64,000 nucleotides of DNA from JACKHO01 sp041398745 (GCA_041398745.1 JAWKUB010000004.1:558001-622000); one strand, 5' to 3'. Shown: positions 17,648 to 27,387, counted from the stretch's first letter. Numbers and translations: made by a program. The notes: generated by a model from the letters alone, not told the origin.

Positions 17648-18904
17648 CTAATCCTCAATCAGGCTCCACTCAAATGCGGTCAACGCCTTGAGTTCTCGAA
17701 CGAAAATGTCCTGGCCGCTAATCGCCACGTGCGCCCAGGTTTCGTCTTCGCTGACTTTCCGGCGGTCGATGAGTTCAAACTCCTTGGGGGTTGCTTTGAT
17801 CAGCAGCAACTCTCCTTCCTGATCGAGTGCCAGGATTTTGTCGCCTTGAGCCACGAGGCTGCTGTATTTGCCGAACGGTGTCGACGTCCAGGTTCGCTCG
17901 CCCGTCTCCAGGTTGATGCAGGTGAAACGCTGGTTCTGCAGGTGCAGATACACGTGTCCCTCGATGAGGACGGGTGTGGACATGTACCCCTTCGCGTTGT
18001 TTTCCCAGCCCTGGGTGACCTGAAATCCATCGGTCGACTGCGAAACATTGTACAGCCACGCGTTGTTCTGGTACGAACTCGTAAAGATGGCGTCTCCGTA
18101 AGCGACGGGAGTAAGAATGTTCATGCCCCGGTAACTCGGTACGACTTGTTCCCACAGAACGGCTCCAGTCGCTGGATCGACGCCGGCAAGTTTCTCACGC
18201 GTCTGGACGAGCAACTGCTGTTTTCCACAAATGGTCGCTGTTGTGGGAGACGAAAAGGCACTCCCAAACATCCCGCCGCCATCATCCAGCACGCGCCAGA
18301 TGATTTTTCCCGTTCGCTTATCCAGCTTGATGAACGCCCCGCCCGCCTGCACGTAGACGAAGTTCTCATCAACGAGAGGCGAACTCGCAAAACCGAAAGC
18401 TGGCAAGGGGGTCTTCAATGACTCCACAAAGTCCACACGCCACTTTTCCTTGCCAGATTCTGCATCCAACGCCACCAGCACGTCTCGCATTCCAGCGACA
18501 TAAAGCGTCTCACCATCAAATGCGGGTGTAGCCCGAATCCAACTGCCGTTGGCCGCTGCGAAGAAGGGAACTTTCATCGCACCGGGCCATTCGACTCGCC
18601 AAATCTGCTCGCCCGTGCTGCGACTAAGAGCAAACACGACTTCGACGTCCTCCTTCTCCGTTCCGGTGACAAAGACTTTGTCCTGCGAGACGACGGGGCC
18701 TGAGTAACTCGGTGGCAACTCGACCCGCCAGCGCTGTTTCAACGTCTCACCTGACAGAGTACTGGGCCAATCATTCCCGGAAACGATGCCGTCCCGATTC
18801 GGCCCACGCCACTGATTCCACTGCGGAGTGTCTTGCGCATGGGAAAGTGTGTTCAGCGTCATCAAGGAGGTGAGTGTCAGCGAGCAGAACAGAAAACGGT
18901 TCAC
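17648..18904 (-). CDS. Exported PQQ-type beta-propeller protein
   Basis: The product of about 418 residues most likely starts at GTG 18904 (GGAA about eight bases upstream), giving MNRFLFCSLTLTSLMTLNTLSHAQ as a signal peptide; a TTG four codons upstream is also open. The mature part is a quinoprotein-like or BamB-like propeller with WRGPNRDGI at the start and repeated W-strand blades such as LDAESGKEKWRVDF, LDKRTGKIIWRVLDD, VDPATGAVLWEQV and INLETGERTWTS. PQQ ligands are not evident, so this is a structural or binding propeller rather than a proven dehydrogenase. Such proteins are abundant in planctomycete periplasm. It is transcribed alone. Confidence 0.85.
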   Translation of the reverse strand: MNRFLFCSLTLTSLMTLNTLSHAQDTPQWNQWRGPNRDGIVSGNDWPSTLSGETLKQRWRVELPPSYSGPVVSQDKVFVTGTEKEDVEVVFALSRSTGEQIWRVEWPGAMKVPFFAAANGSWIRATPAFDGETLYVAGMRDVLVALDAESGKEKWRVDFVESLKTPLPAFGFASSPLVDENFVYVQAGGAFIKLDKRTGKIIWRVLDDGGGMFGSAFSSPTTATICGKQQLLVQTREKLAGVDPATGAVLWEQVVPSYRGMNILTPVAYGDAIFTSSYQNNAWLYNVSQSTDGFQVTQGWENNAKGYMSTPVLIEGHVYLHLQNQRFTCINLETGERTWTSTPFGKYSSLVAQGDKILALDQEGELLLIKATPKEFELIDRRKVSEDETWAHVAISGQDIFVRELKALTAFEWSLIED

Positions 18905-19073
18905 GGCATGTTCCAAGTCAAAAAAGCAAATGTCAGATTGTCGAAGAATTCTTCAAGGAGGTTTCTAGACGTTGGTTTTGAATTGACCACTGGTCGAAAA
19001 TGAATGGTGATGCAGACGCATTTATGGGCAGTTGTTGATCGTCATCCCTGCTCGACACATGCAGCGGATGAGG

Positions 19074-19670
19074 TCATTTCAGCCCGCGCTCTTCGGCGAC
19101 GGCAAAGTGGTAGTCCGAACGTTGTGAGAGAAAGCCGTACCCCATAATTCCACGACTTACCAGTTCCCGAATGACTCGATCAACCCGGAGTCGATCTGCG
19201 TGTCGACAGGCGAAATAGGTGGTGCCGTTTTCCAGACCATTGCCCCATACGGCCATTGGAATTCCCCGTGATTGAAGCTCAGCCAGCAGAAAGGTCGCTT
19301 CTGCGTCAGGCGGTAAGTTCCACGAAACCGCAATACTCGTGGGGTAAGCAAAAATCGTCCAGGGGGTTTCTCCACTTCGGTACAACTCATCGGCATCGAA
19401 CAGCGCCTTGATATCTACGCGCATGGCGATTGCAGGCTCGAGTTCGGATTCGAATGCCTCGGCTTCCCATTCGGTGCTTTCATCCCTGCTGACGAAGCCT
19501 GCAAGCACCATTTGTTGTCCGTCTTTGCCAGTGTAGCCTTGGTCAGCCAGGCAGTAGTCGCCCGGGACTGGAGGCGTTCTCGCATCACCGCATATGAGAT
19601 GGAGACGCTCCCGCGGAATCGTTTTGAGCAAACGAGCGTTATTTACGAAACTGGGTCGAATCGTTGGCAA
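19074..19670 (-). CDS. Hypothetical protein
   Basis: A 198-residue frame not matched to any family I recognise. It has mixed alpha/beta character, no signal peptide and no membrane segment, and contains IAVSWNLPPDAEATFLLAEL and RVDRVIRELVSRGIMGYGF. There is no ATG until residue 54, so the start is a TTG at 19670 or another TTG a few codons in; an N-terminal truncation is possible. Codon use looks like the neighbours, and it lies 46 bases beyond the end of the deacylase gene in the same orientation, so the two may be co-transcribed. Confidence 0.55.
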   Translation of the reverse strand: MPTIRPSFVNNARLLKTIPRERLHLICGDARTPPVPGDYCLADQGYTGKDGQQMVLAGFVSRDESTEWEAEAFESELEPAIAMRVDIKALFDADELYRSGETPWTIFAYPTSIAVSWNLPPDAEATFLLAELQSRGIPMAVWGNGLENGTTYFACRHADRLRVDRVIRELVSRGIMGYGFLSQRSDYHFAVAEERGLK

Positions 19671-19716
19671 AGAACGTTGTCCTGTTTATTGAGGCCTTGG
19701 TCCGCACAGCGGGTCC

Positions 19717-20652
19717 CTACTTTTCGCATTCGAGCAGCGTCTCGATGTGCAGTTGGACGGAATCAGCCAGGGCGTCGACGTTGTAGCCACCTTCGAGGAG
19801 GGAAACGAGTCGGCCCTGACAGTGGGTGTTGGCGACGTCGACGACGCGGAGGGTGAGGTCGGCGAAGTCTTCGGTTTCCAGGCCTAAAGAACCAATGGGG
19901 TCGAGGCGGTGGGCGTCGAAACCGGCGCTGAGCAGCACGAGTTGTGGCTTGCACTGCTCAGCGGCGGCTTCCAGAGCGTGTTGGAATGCGTCGAGGTAGT
20001 CTGAGCGTGAGGTGCCGAATTTGACCGGGACATTGAACGTTGAACCCAACCCGGCGCCGGTGCCAGTGTCTGACTTGGCTCCGGTACCTGGATAGAATGG
20101 ATATCGGTGAATTGAAAAGAACGTCACGTCTTCGCGGTCGTAGAAAATCGCTTCGGTGCCGTTCCCGTGGTGGACATCCCAATCGACAATGAGGACGTGG
20201 TTTAACTCATGCTGTGTGAGAGCATGGGCTGCGGCAACGGCAATGTTGTTGAACAGGCAAAAGCCCATTGCTTTGCTTTGCAGGGCGTGATGCCCCGGTG
20301 GGCGCACGAGGCCCATAGCGAATTGTGAAGTGCCCGTGCAAACGGCATCAACCGCTGCACACGCCACGCCAGCCGCTGCACGCGCGACGTCGTAGGAATG
20401 TGGACTGCAAACGGTGTTCGCATCGAGTCGGCCACCGCCGCTGTTTGCAGTACGCTGCACCAGTTCAACGTGCGCTGTCGGATGAATTGCCGTTAGCTCT
20501 GCGTTGGTGACTTCACGGATTGCTCCCTGTTCACAACGTGCCGAGACACCGGACTCAGCAAGCTGTTTCCGAATGGCTTTGAGTCGTCCGGCATGCTCAG
20601 GATGCTGTCCCGTATCGTGCTGTTCGAAGAGGTCGTCCTGGAAGAGAAGCAT
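19717..20652 (-). CDS. Histone deacetylase family protein (AcuC/HDAC-like)
   Basis: The 311-residue protein has the arginase/deacetylase-fold signatures in order: RPPGHHALQSKAMGFCLFNN (the catalytic His pair), VDWDVHHGNGTEAIFYD (zinc-binding Asp and His) and SAGFDAHRLDPIGSLGL (second zinc Asp). Length is normal for the bacterial class II-like group, which deacetylates proteins, acetylpolyamines or acetoin-pathway enzymes using zinc in the cytoplasm. The substrate cannot be assigned. All metal ligands appear intact. A palindromic repeat lies upstream at 20770. Confidence 0.92.
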   Translation of the reverse strand: MLLFQDDLFEQHDTGQHPEHAGRLKAIRKQLAESGVSARCEQGAIREVTNAELTAIHPTAHVELVQRTANSGGGRLDANTVCSPHSYDVARAAAGVACAAVDAVCTGTSQFAMGLVRPPGHHALQSKAMGFCLFNNIAVAAAHALTQHELNHVLIVDWDVHHGNGTEAIFYDREDVTFFSIHRYPFYPGTGAKSDTGTGAGLGSTFNVPVKFGTSRSDYLDAFQHALEAAAEQCKPQLVLLSAGFDAHRLDPIGSLGLETEDFADLTLRVVDVANTHCQGRLVSLLEGGYNVDALADSVQLHIETLLECEK

Positions 20653-20769
20653 GGTGGAAAGGAGTTAGGATTCAGGAATTAGGAGTCAGGTTTGTCCCCT
20701 TCGACCATCGACGATCAACAGCATAGGTTGTGTCAGAACCTCATTATGCATGCAGTATGCTCCGGAAAA

Positions 20770-20794
20770 CACAGACAGGAATGTCTGTGCCACC
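20770..20794 (-). repeat. 25-bp palindromic repeat, copy 3
   Basis: Copy of the CACAGACA/TGTCTGTG hairpin with CCACC at its right end, located five bases beyond the stop of the metalloprotease gene. Confidence 0.85.
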
Positions 20795-20799
20795 GGGTT

Positions 20800-22893
20800 C
20801 TAATTCACTGTTCCTGCTCCAACATATCCGACTGTAATTCCACTCGCCCAGCGATCAAAGATCTTGCTGGTGAAACTGGTTCCATCAGATTGCAGTACGA
20901 ACCAGTAGCGGTTCGAGGCGACGAAGCCCGCGAGGTCGTCCTTGCCATCGCCGTTGAAATCGCCTACGACGGTGTGGAACGTCAACGAACTGCTCCACTT
21001 ACCCCACGAGGAAACGGTAAAACCAACACCAGTTGTCTTGGCTTTGTTGATGAACCAGTTGCCTGCGGCAATGCGTCCGGCGATGTCCACTTTGCCGTCG
21101 CCGTTGAAATCGCCGACGAGGACGTTGTGGAATCCGTGCGTCGTGCTCCAGCGAACGCCGCTGTAAACGTTGGAAATCGACGTGCCACTCGACTTACCAA
21201 TCCACCAGTAGCCGGAACTGGTTTGTCCAGCGACATCGTCTTTGCCGTCGCCATCGAAGTCGCCAGCCACAACGTCTTTCCAGCCACCTGAGGTGGACCA
21301 CTTACCCACTTTGGTCGTCGTGAACCCCGTTCCGGAACTAATGCCGAAGAACCAGTCGCCTGAGGTGTAGCGGCCAGCCATGTCCGTTTTGCCATCGCCG
21401 TTAAAGTCACCACTGACAACCTGGAGCCAGCCGCTGGAGGCCCAGCGACCAAATGTGGAATTGTTGAGTCCCGTTCCGGTAGACAGAGAAACTGTCCAAT
21501 AACCGGCGCCGTCGCGGCCTGCGATATCGTCTTTGCCATCGCCGTTGAAGTCGCCGACGGAGACGTCGGACCATGTCGAACCGGAACCCCAATCGCCCCA
21601 GAGTTCATTCTTGAACGTGGTGCCATCGGACTTGCCGACCCACCAGTGTCCGGAGGGGAGGCGTCCCGCGACGTCGGTTTTTCCGTCACCGTTGAAATCG
21701 CCTTGGACGATATCCCAGGTTGCGGAACTTGAAAACACGTTCGCCAGATCTTCCGTGAACGAACTACCATCGGAGAAACCAATTCGGAAGCGGCCCGTGG
21801 AGGCGTCGCGCAGGATGACGTCGTCGCCGTTGACAACGGGAGTAGAAACGAGTCGAACTCCGGCCATGGCTTTGGAGACGGTGACGGTATCGGAGTCGCC
21901 AGCAGTGGTGACGGTCCAGGAGCCGTCAGCGACGAACGTCGAATACAAACCGTTGGCGTCGGTGGTACCGCTGAATGTGCCGCCGCCCGATTTTGTCCCG
22001 GAGACGCTCGCACCGGAGACGGGATCACCCATTGAGTCGACGACCTGCACGACCATGTGCCCCGCGGGGGCGGTGCTGGACATGAATGTCCAGCCGATAT
22101 CGTCGAGTCCGGCCCAGTCCAACGTCGTCCATGCACCACGCAATCCAGCGGTACTGCTGGGGGACATGGTGACTTCACGGCCGTCGTTCATGAGGCCGTC
22201 TGCCCAGTGTCCTCCGGTTACCCCGGGGCTGCTGCCATGCACGCCAGTTGACGCACTCCCTGTGAAGACTCCGCCGGAAACTTGAGCGTCCCACGAGTCT
22301 CCACCAAAGCCGAGGATATGCCCCAGTTCGTGAAGTGCAGTGGTATATAAGTCTGACTCACTGCCCGTCAGTCCGTCGGTGGTAATTCCTGTGTGCCATG
22401 TGTTTGTCGGATCAAAAGTAATGGAGCCGCCCCAGGTTGCGAATTCTGTTGATCCGGGAGTCTGGCCACGGAATTCGACGGTTGAACCCCATGCTGAAGT
22501 GCCGCTCCAACTGAACCCCGAAGAGGCAAATCCAATAGTGCTGCCGCTCAACGCACGTGCGCCGAGATAGATTTTGATTTCATCTGCAGGAATGAACAAA
22601 TCGGTCAGAGAAACTGAGGCGCCGGTCGTCGGATGGTCGAAAGTGGCCGACCACGTGTTTACGCCTCCTGCGGAAATGGCGGTAAGCGAATCGGAAATTG
22701 CGTCTTCGAACAGTCGAGCGGCTGCTTCCATGACGGCTTTGCGTTCGTAGTCGGCGAAGAAACCGGAGGTGTCGTACGTGTAATCGTACACAATGTTAAT
22801 TGACAGCAGGGTCTTGTCTTCGAGGCCTTCCACTCGATGAAGGGCAGGACGTTTGCGGCGCGGGAATGCGAAGAGCGACTTCCAAATACTCAT
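20800..22893 (-). CDS. Secreted zinc metalloprotease-like protein with FG-GAP repeats
   Basis: The 697-residue product starts at ATG 22893. Its N terminus is basic (FPRRKRPALHRVEGLEDKTLLS), matching the LEPRxLL-type motif of planctomycete exported giants. Residues 35-280 resemble a matrixin-type metalloprotease: HELGHILGFGGDSWD supplies HExxHxxGxxx, with a later SSTAGLRGAWTTLDWAGLDDIGW segment. Next come a carboxypeptidase-regulatory-like domain (GDPVSGASVSGTKSGGG) and at least seven FG-GAP/VCBS repeats of the form GDFNGDGKxDxAGR, which bind calcium in related proteins. It is probably cell-surface or extracellular. Protease activity is inferred from the zinc motif only. Confidence 0.85.
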   Translation of the reverse strand: MSIWKSLFAFPRRKRPALHRVEGLEDKTLLSINIVYDYTYDTSGFFADYERKAVMEAAARLFEDAISDSLTAISAGGVNTWSATFDHPTTGASVSLTDLFIPADEIKIYLGARALSGSTIGFASSGFSWSGTSAWGSTVEFRGQTPGSTEFATWGGSITFDPTNTWHTGITTDGLTGSESDLYTTALHELGHILGFGGDSWDAQVSGGVFTGSASTGVHGSSPGVTGGHWADGLMNDGREVTMSPSSTAGLRGAWTTLDWAGLDDIGWTFMSSTAPAGHMVVQVVDSMGDPVSGASVSGTKSGGGTFSGTTDANGLYSTFVADGSWTVTTAGDSDTVTVSKAMAGVRLVSTPVVNGDDVILRDASTGRFRIGFSDGSSFTEDLANVFSSSATWDIVQGDFNGDGKTDVAGRLPSGHWWVGKSDGTTFKNELWGDWGSGSTWSDVSVGDFNGDGKDDIAGRDGAGYWTVSLSTGTGLNNSTFGRWASSGWLQVVSGDFNGDGKTDMAGRYTSGDWFFGISSGTGFTTTKVGKWSTSGGWKDVVAGDFDGDGKDDVAGQTSSGYWWIGKSSGTSISNVYSGVRWSTTHGFHNVLVGDFNGDGKVDIAGRIAAGNWFINKAKTTGVGFTVSSWGKWSSSLTFHTVVGDFNGDGKDDLAGFVASNRYWFVLQSDGTSFTSKIFDRWASGITVGYVGAGTVN

Positions 22894-23033
22894 AACAATT
22901 GTTCCAGACCTGGCGGTTGTCGAATGACTCCCCTCTATTCTCAACCAATGCGGGGGAAGTCAGCAAGCTGATTTCCCGAGATTTCCGCACATCGCCTGAC
23001 AATTTGAAGTTGCGGATTTATGGCAAGGGAAAG

Positions 23034-24035
23034 CTATCGCCAGCCACGCTTTGCCGGTCCGCTGGCAGTAAACGAATCGACTTCGCCTTTTGTCGCCAGC
23101 AGGAAATCTCCAGGGATTGTATGAGCGAGTATGGCTGCTGCAGTGGCGAAGTCGACGGTTTCCGAAAGGGCATATGTGTTGAGCAAGCCGCGGATGATGC
23201 CGGCGGCGAAAGCGTCGCCAGCCCCTATGCGATCAACGATATGCAGTCGTTGCCAATTCGTCGCCGCAAATTCATTCCCCTTCAGGGCTCGTCCACAATA
23301 CTCCTGATCACCATTTTTCGTGGTACGCCGCTCCGTAAATGCAAGGCAGCTGAGGTTGTATTTGTCCCGCAAGGCATTGAAACAGGCTTCACCACGTTCA
23401 TGGACATCGAAGAAGGTGGCCGCATCACTCTCGCTTCCGAAGAACACATCCGCCTCATGCAGGAGCGGTTGGAAATGTTTGCGGGCTTCCTCGATCGACC
23501 AGAGAGCCGAACGGTAGCTGCAATCAAAGCTAATGGGAATTTGCCGCTCCTGTGCAATCGAAATGGCAGCTTGTAGTGTGTTGCGAACGGAATCGCCCAA
23601 AGCGGGTGCAGTGCCAGTGAAATGGAACCAGCTGGCCCCTTTAAAGGCGGCATCCCAGTCGACTTCGATCGGTGTAATTGTGCGAAACGCGGAGTGGTTG
23701 CGGTCGTAAATGACCTGTGGGCTGCGTGGTCCGGCTCCAGATTCTACAAAGAGAATCCCGAGTCGTTCGCCGCCTCTCACGACATATTGAGCATCCACGC
23801 CATAACGTTGGAAATGGTTCACGCACGATTCACCCAGATCGTGTGCGGGGACTTTCGAGAGAATTCGAGTTGGAATGCCCCACTGTGACAAAGCAACGGC
23901 GACATTCGCTTCACCGCCGGTGAATGTCGTATTAAACGAACTGCTCTGTGCAAAACGGTGGGGCGGCGGTGCGTCGAGACGCATGAGCAGTTCGCCGAAC
24001 GTGAGCACGCATTTGGAGTTGTTTGCTTGATTCAC
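23034..24035 (-). CDS. PfkB-family sugar kinase (2-keto-3-deoxygluconate kinase-like)
   Basis: The 333-residue protein starts with GTG at 24035, overlapping the stop of nadE by four bases, so it is translationally coupled. It has the PfkB fold: GELLMRLDAPP near the N terminus, GGEANVAVALSQWG (signature 1 region) and DRIGAGDAFAAGI (signature 2, with the catalytic Asp). The GExMxRL start and substrate-binding region resemble KdgK, which phosphorylates 2-keto-3-deoxygluconate in the Entner-Doudoroff or uronate route. Other sugar substrates remain possible. The pairing with nadE is not obviously metabolic. Confidence 0.87.
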   Translation of the reverse strand: MNQANNSKCVLTFGELLMRLDAPPPHRFAQSSSFNTTFTGGEANVAVALSQWGIPTRILSKVPAHDLGESCVNHFQRYGVDAQYVVRGGERLGILFVESGAGPRSPQVIYDRNHSAFRTITPIEVDWDAAFKGASWFHFTGTAPALGDSVRNTLQAAISIAQERQIPISFDCSYRSALWSIEEARKHFQPLLHEADVFFGSESDAATFFDVHERGEACFNALRDKYNLSCLAFTERRTTKNGDQEYCGRALKGNEFAATNWQRLHIVDRIGAGDAFAAGIIRGLLNTYALSETVDFATAAAILAHTIPGDFLLATKGEVDSFTASGPAKRGWR

Positions 24036-25729
24036 GAATCGGTCCGTTTGAGTCCTTCGAACCCGCGGGCGGCCATCGGCATGCGTCGTCCGGTTCCAAA
24101 TGCCCGAGGCGAGAGTTTAATTCCAGGGGGCATTTGCCGCCGTTTGAATTCGTTACGGTCCAGTTTCTGGACAACCCATTTCACGGTTTCTGGTGGAAAC
24201 TTCTGTGCGAGTTCGTCGGGAGACATTTCCTCGTCGATGAGCCCCGCCAGAATTCCGTCAAGAAGAGGGTAGGGGGGAAGTGAATCCTGATCGAACTGAT
24301 TCGGGGCCAATTCGGCACTTGGCTCTTTGTCGAGAATCGACCTCGGAATGACTTCACGACCTTCCAATTCATTAATGTACCGTGAAACGGCGTAGACGTC
24401 TTGTTTGTACAAATCGCTGAGCACCGCGAAGCCGCCACACATATCCCCATAGAGCGTGCAGTAACCGACAGCCAGTTCGCTCTTGTTCCCGGTCGCTAAC
24501 GCAATCCAGCCATTTTTGTTGCTCCGCAGCATGACGAGAGCACCGCGAATTCTCGCCTGCAGGTTTTGATCAGTGAGACCCGCCGGTTCGGACAGGAGTT
24601 CGTCGCCGACGACGGGGAGCTTCTCATAGGCCAGATGCACGTCATTCAAGGGGATGATGTCGTAGTCTATTCCCAGGTTTTGCGCGAGCTGCAAACCATC
24701 GCTGACGCTGTGGTCACTGCTGTAGCGACTCGGCATGAGGAGTCCATGCACGTTTTCGGGGCCAACAGCGCGACTGGCAATCGCGGCGGCAAGCGCACTG
24801 TCAATTCCACCAGAGAGTCCCAGCACACAACCGCGAAATCCGCACTTGGCCATGTAGTCTCGCAGGCCAAGCGTCACTGCCTCCAGCAATTGCGGTTCCC
24901 GGCGACTTTCCGCGGGAGCGGGGCAGGCAGTTCCCTCAACCTTCACTTTTCCATCGGGCGAATAGTCCACGAGTGCAATGTCGTCGGCGAACCCTTTGAG
25001 GGCATGAATCACCTCTCCCTGATGATCCATGACAAAACTGTTGCCATCAAACACCAGGTCATCGTTGCCGCCGACCTGGTTCACAAACAGGAAGGGACGC
25101 TGAAAACGTGCCACGTGTCGTCGCATAATTCGGTGGCGGCGGGCCACTTTGTCGACCTCGAACGGGCTCGCCGAGAGGTTAATAAACAAATCGACCCCCT
25201 GATCTCCCAGTTCCCAGACCGGATCGAGTTGTTCTGTCGGCGGTACATGGTAGAACGTGTGCGTTTCGCCCCACCAGGCGTCTTCGCAAATATGCACACC
25301 GAGCTTCAGTCCTTCGAACTCTATGGGCGAGGTGTGTGCGGCAGGCCGGAAGTAGCGCTTCTCGTCGAATACGTCGTAATTCGGCAGCAGAACTTTGTGG
25401 CGGGTGGCAAATCGTTCGCCACGGTAGAGCAGGGTGGCCGCGTTGGCGACTTCGAGATCTCGCAACCCTCGCTGGGTGGGATGGCCCACGAGAATGGCAA
25501 AATCTTCGCTGGTTTCCTTTGCCAGTTCATCGACCTTCAGGTCGCAGGCTTCGACGAATCCTTTGCGTAACAGCAAATCTTTGGGGGGATAGCCCGATAT
25601 CGCCAGTTCTGAGAGGACGAGCAAACGCGCGCCCGCCGCCTGAGCCTGGGCAACCAGTTGGCGAATCTTCCCTAGATTTCCCTCCAAGTCACCAACGATA
25701 GGGTTGAACTGGGCCAGTACGAGTCGCAT
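24032..25729 (-). CDS. nadE: Glutamine-dependent NAD(+) synthetase
   Basis: The 565-residue product starts at ATG 25729 (MRLVLAQFNPIVGDLEGN), where family similarity begins. The N-terminal nitrilase-type glutaminase domain has the Glu41-Lys112-Cys148 triad (LSELAISGYPP, KVLLPNYDVFDEKRYF, HICEDAWW). The C-terminal synthetase domain starts near residue 285 with the ATP-binding LGLSGGIDSALAAAIA. The enzyme converts deamido-NAD to NAD with ammonia from glutamine in the cytoplasm, the last step of NAD synthesis. Both domains are complete. It leads a two-gene unit with the PfkB kinase. Confidence 0.96.
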   Translation of the reverse strand: MRLVLAQFNPIVGDLEGNLGKIRQLVAQAQAAGARLLVLSELAISGYPPKDLLLRKGFVEACDLKVDELAKETSEDFAILVGHPTQRGLRDLEVANAATLLYRGERFATRHKVLLPNYDVFDEKRYFRPAAHTSPIEFEGLKLGVHICEDAWWGETHTFYHVPPTEQLDPVWELGDQGVDLFINLSASPFEVDKVARRHRIMRRHVARFQRPFLFVNQVGGNDDLVFDGNSFVMDHQGEVIHALKGFADDIALVDYSPDGKVKVEGTACPAPAESRREPQLLEAVTLGLRDYMAKCGFRGCVLGLSGGIDSALAAAIASRAVGPENVHGLLMPSRYSSDHSVSDGLQLAQNLGIDYDIIPLNDVHLAYEKLPVVGDELLSEPAGLTDQNLQARIRGALVMLRSNKNGWIALATGNKSELAVGYCTLYGDMCGGFAVLSDLYKQDVYAVSRYINELEGREVIPRSILDKEPSAELAPNQFDQDSLPPYPLLDGILAGLIDEEMSPDELAQKFPPETVKWVVQKLDRNEFKRRQMPPGIKLSPRAFGTGRRMPMAARGFEGLKRTDS

Positions 25730-26057
25730 GAAGCGTCCTGTTGTATCAATTGAATTCGTTTTATCGGATAATCTGCGGCCAAATGCTGCCGATGAGGGGA
25801 CAACATTCCGGGGACACAAAGAATCATCGGCATTCTTTTTGACCGATGCAATAACACGACCTAGGTTTGCAGGATGGAATTCTGTTCCCAATGTGGAACA
25901 TAGGTCGCCCTATTGGACGACGAATTCGCGATTCGACGTGAATTCGCCACGTTAAGTCGATCACTCCATTTCCGTCAACAATGAGACCAAACTGGCCGGA
26001 GTCTGGTTCGGATGGTGGAATCCCGGTAGATAACGTAGCCTGAAAATTCCCAGAGCC
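25730..26057. other. Divergent intergenic region
   Basis: 328 bases between nadE (minus) and a small membrane protein gene (plus). No gene, repeat or clear promoter was recognised. Confidence 0.5.
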
Positions 26058-26435
26058 ATGCCCAAACGCAACCGCTTCGCACGTCCCGTATTGAGTGCAA
26101 CAACCATTCTCATTCTGAGCGGGTTCCTTATTGGATTGACCGTTGGTCGGGTCGTTGGCGAAGACCTGTCGCCATACGTTCTGTCGTGTGGACTGGCGGG
26201 ATGCCTCGCGTTTATGGCCTTCGATGTTGCCGGGACGCGTCGAGAAGAAGATGCCGTGGCGGAAGAAAAGCGCCAGGCGGAAGAACGTCTCGACAAACAT
26301 GTCCTTTCGCTAAGCAGTATCGGGTTCACTCTGCCACCCCAGGAAGACGAAGAGGCCCGCCTCAGCGACGAAGAGCTCCAGAATGTCCTCGACGCCGTGG
26401 AAGAAGAAGCCTTCGCCGAGGAGTCTACCGTTTGA
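26058..26435 (+). CDS. Small membrane protein, acidic C terminus
   Basis: The 125-residue protein has two predicted membrane helices (about 12-33 and 38-58), with a short loop holding VGEDLSPY, then a charged coiled-coil-like segment (TRREEDAVAEEKRQAEERLDK) and an acidic tail. The family is not recognised. Basic N terminus and coiled coil suggest the C-terminal part lies in the cytoplasm. ATG 26058 lacks an ideal ribosome binding site. Confidence 0.65.
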   Translation: MPKRNRFARPVLSATTILILSGFLIGLTVGRVVGEDLSPYVLSCGLAGCLAFMAFDVAGTRREEDAVAEEKRQAEERLDKHVLSLSSIGFTLPPQEDEEARLSDEELQNVLDAVEEEAFAEESTV

Positions 26436-26595
26436 GGTAGCCGTTCCGCTGTGCGTTGCGGGGCCCAGGATTTTGCGTGAATTCGGCCCGATCTTTTCCT
26501 TTGTGTCTCAGTTTTCCACCGAATTGCCGTAGGCGACCGGATCGTGTTACACTGCCGAGCTTGCAGTTTCACGTTCCTTTCCAGACGATTTTGCT

Positions 26596-27387
26596 ATGGC
26601 ACGCCTCACGCAGGCTCAACTTTTTCAGGTTGGCAATAACTTCGAAGAACGCAGCCCGGACGACTTATTGCGCTGGGCGAAAGAGACGTTTGGGAATCGC
26701 GTTGCCGCCATTTCCGCGATGCAGCAGTCAGGTTGCACTGTTTGCCACATGATTTCGCGGCTCAAGCTGGACATTCCTGTCATTTTTGTTGACACAGGGG
26801 TAATGTTCCAGGAAACGCTCGACACGCGCGACCGGCTGGCCAAGGAATACGGTCTGAATGTCCGCACGCTTCATCCTGAGCAAACCATGGAGGAGCAGAC
26901 GGCAGAGCACGGTGTGCTGTATCTCACCGTTGATGGTCAAAAGCAGTGCTGTCACGCTCGTAAGGTTGAGCCTCTGCTGAAAATGAAGGGTGAGTACGAT
27001 TGTCTCATCAGCAGTTTGCGTCGCGCTGATGGTGGACGGCGGGGCGCCTGTCCCATTCTCTCGGCTGATGTGGAAATGAACGCGGTGCGTTTGAATCCCA
27101 TGGCCAACTTCACGAACGAGCAACTGGACGCGTACATCGCAGAACACAATGTGGTGACAAACCCTCTGCATCAGCAGGGATATTCCACCATTGGTTGCAA
27201 CCGCTGTACCACGCCGGTCATGCCGCACGAGGACAAGCGTTCCGGACGTTGGCGACACTTGGGGATGCAGGCTATGTATTGTGGCATAAATCCCACCGAC
27301 ACAGACGACGGAACTGCCCCTGCGCTCGATTTGCCGCTGGATCTTGTGGACCGCATTCTCGGCGTGAAGACGGACTTCATGATTTAG
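26596..27387 (+). CDS. cysH: Assimilatory APS/PAPS reductase
   Basis: The 263-residue protein follows the CysH fold with the two cysteine pairs of 4Fe-4S APS-type reductases: Cys118-Cys119 in QCCHARKVEPL and Cys201/Cys204 in GCNRCTTPV. The redox cysteine near the C terminus is Cys229 in MYCGIN, where the usual motif is CGLH. It reduces adenylyl sulfate to sulfite with thioredoxin in assimilatory sulfur metabolism. The PP-loop region (AISAMQQSGCTVCHMI) is unlike the E. coli form. No cysD, cysN or cysI gene adjoins it, so other sulfate genes must lie elsewhere. Confidence 0.9.
   Translation: MARLTQAQLFQVGNNFEERSPDDLLRWAKETFGNRVAAISAMQQSGCTVCHMISRLKLDIPVIFVDTGVMFQETLDTRDRLAKEYGLNVRTLHPEQTMEEQTAEHGVLYLTVDGQKQCCHARKVEPLLKMKGEYDCLISSLRRADGGRRGACPILSADVEMNAVRLNPMANFTNEQLDAYIAEHNVVTNPLHQQGYSTIGCNRCTTPVMPHEDKRSGRWRHLGMQAMYCGINPTDTDDGTAPALDLPLDLVDRILGVKTDFMI

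Noticed and set aside
24566..25570. 334-residue plus-strand frame antisense to nadE
   Set aside because: Lies entirely inside nadE, which has full catalytic motifs.
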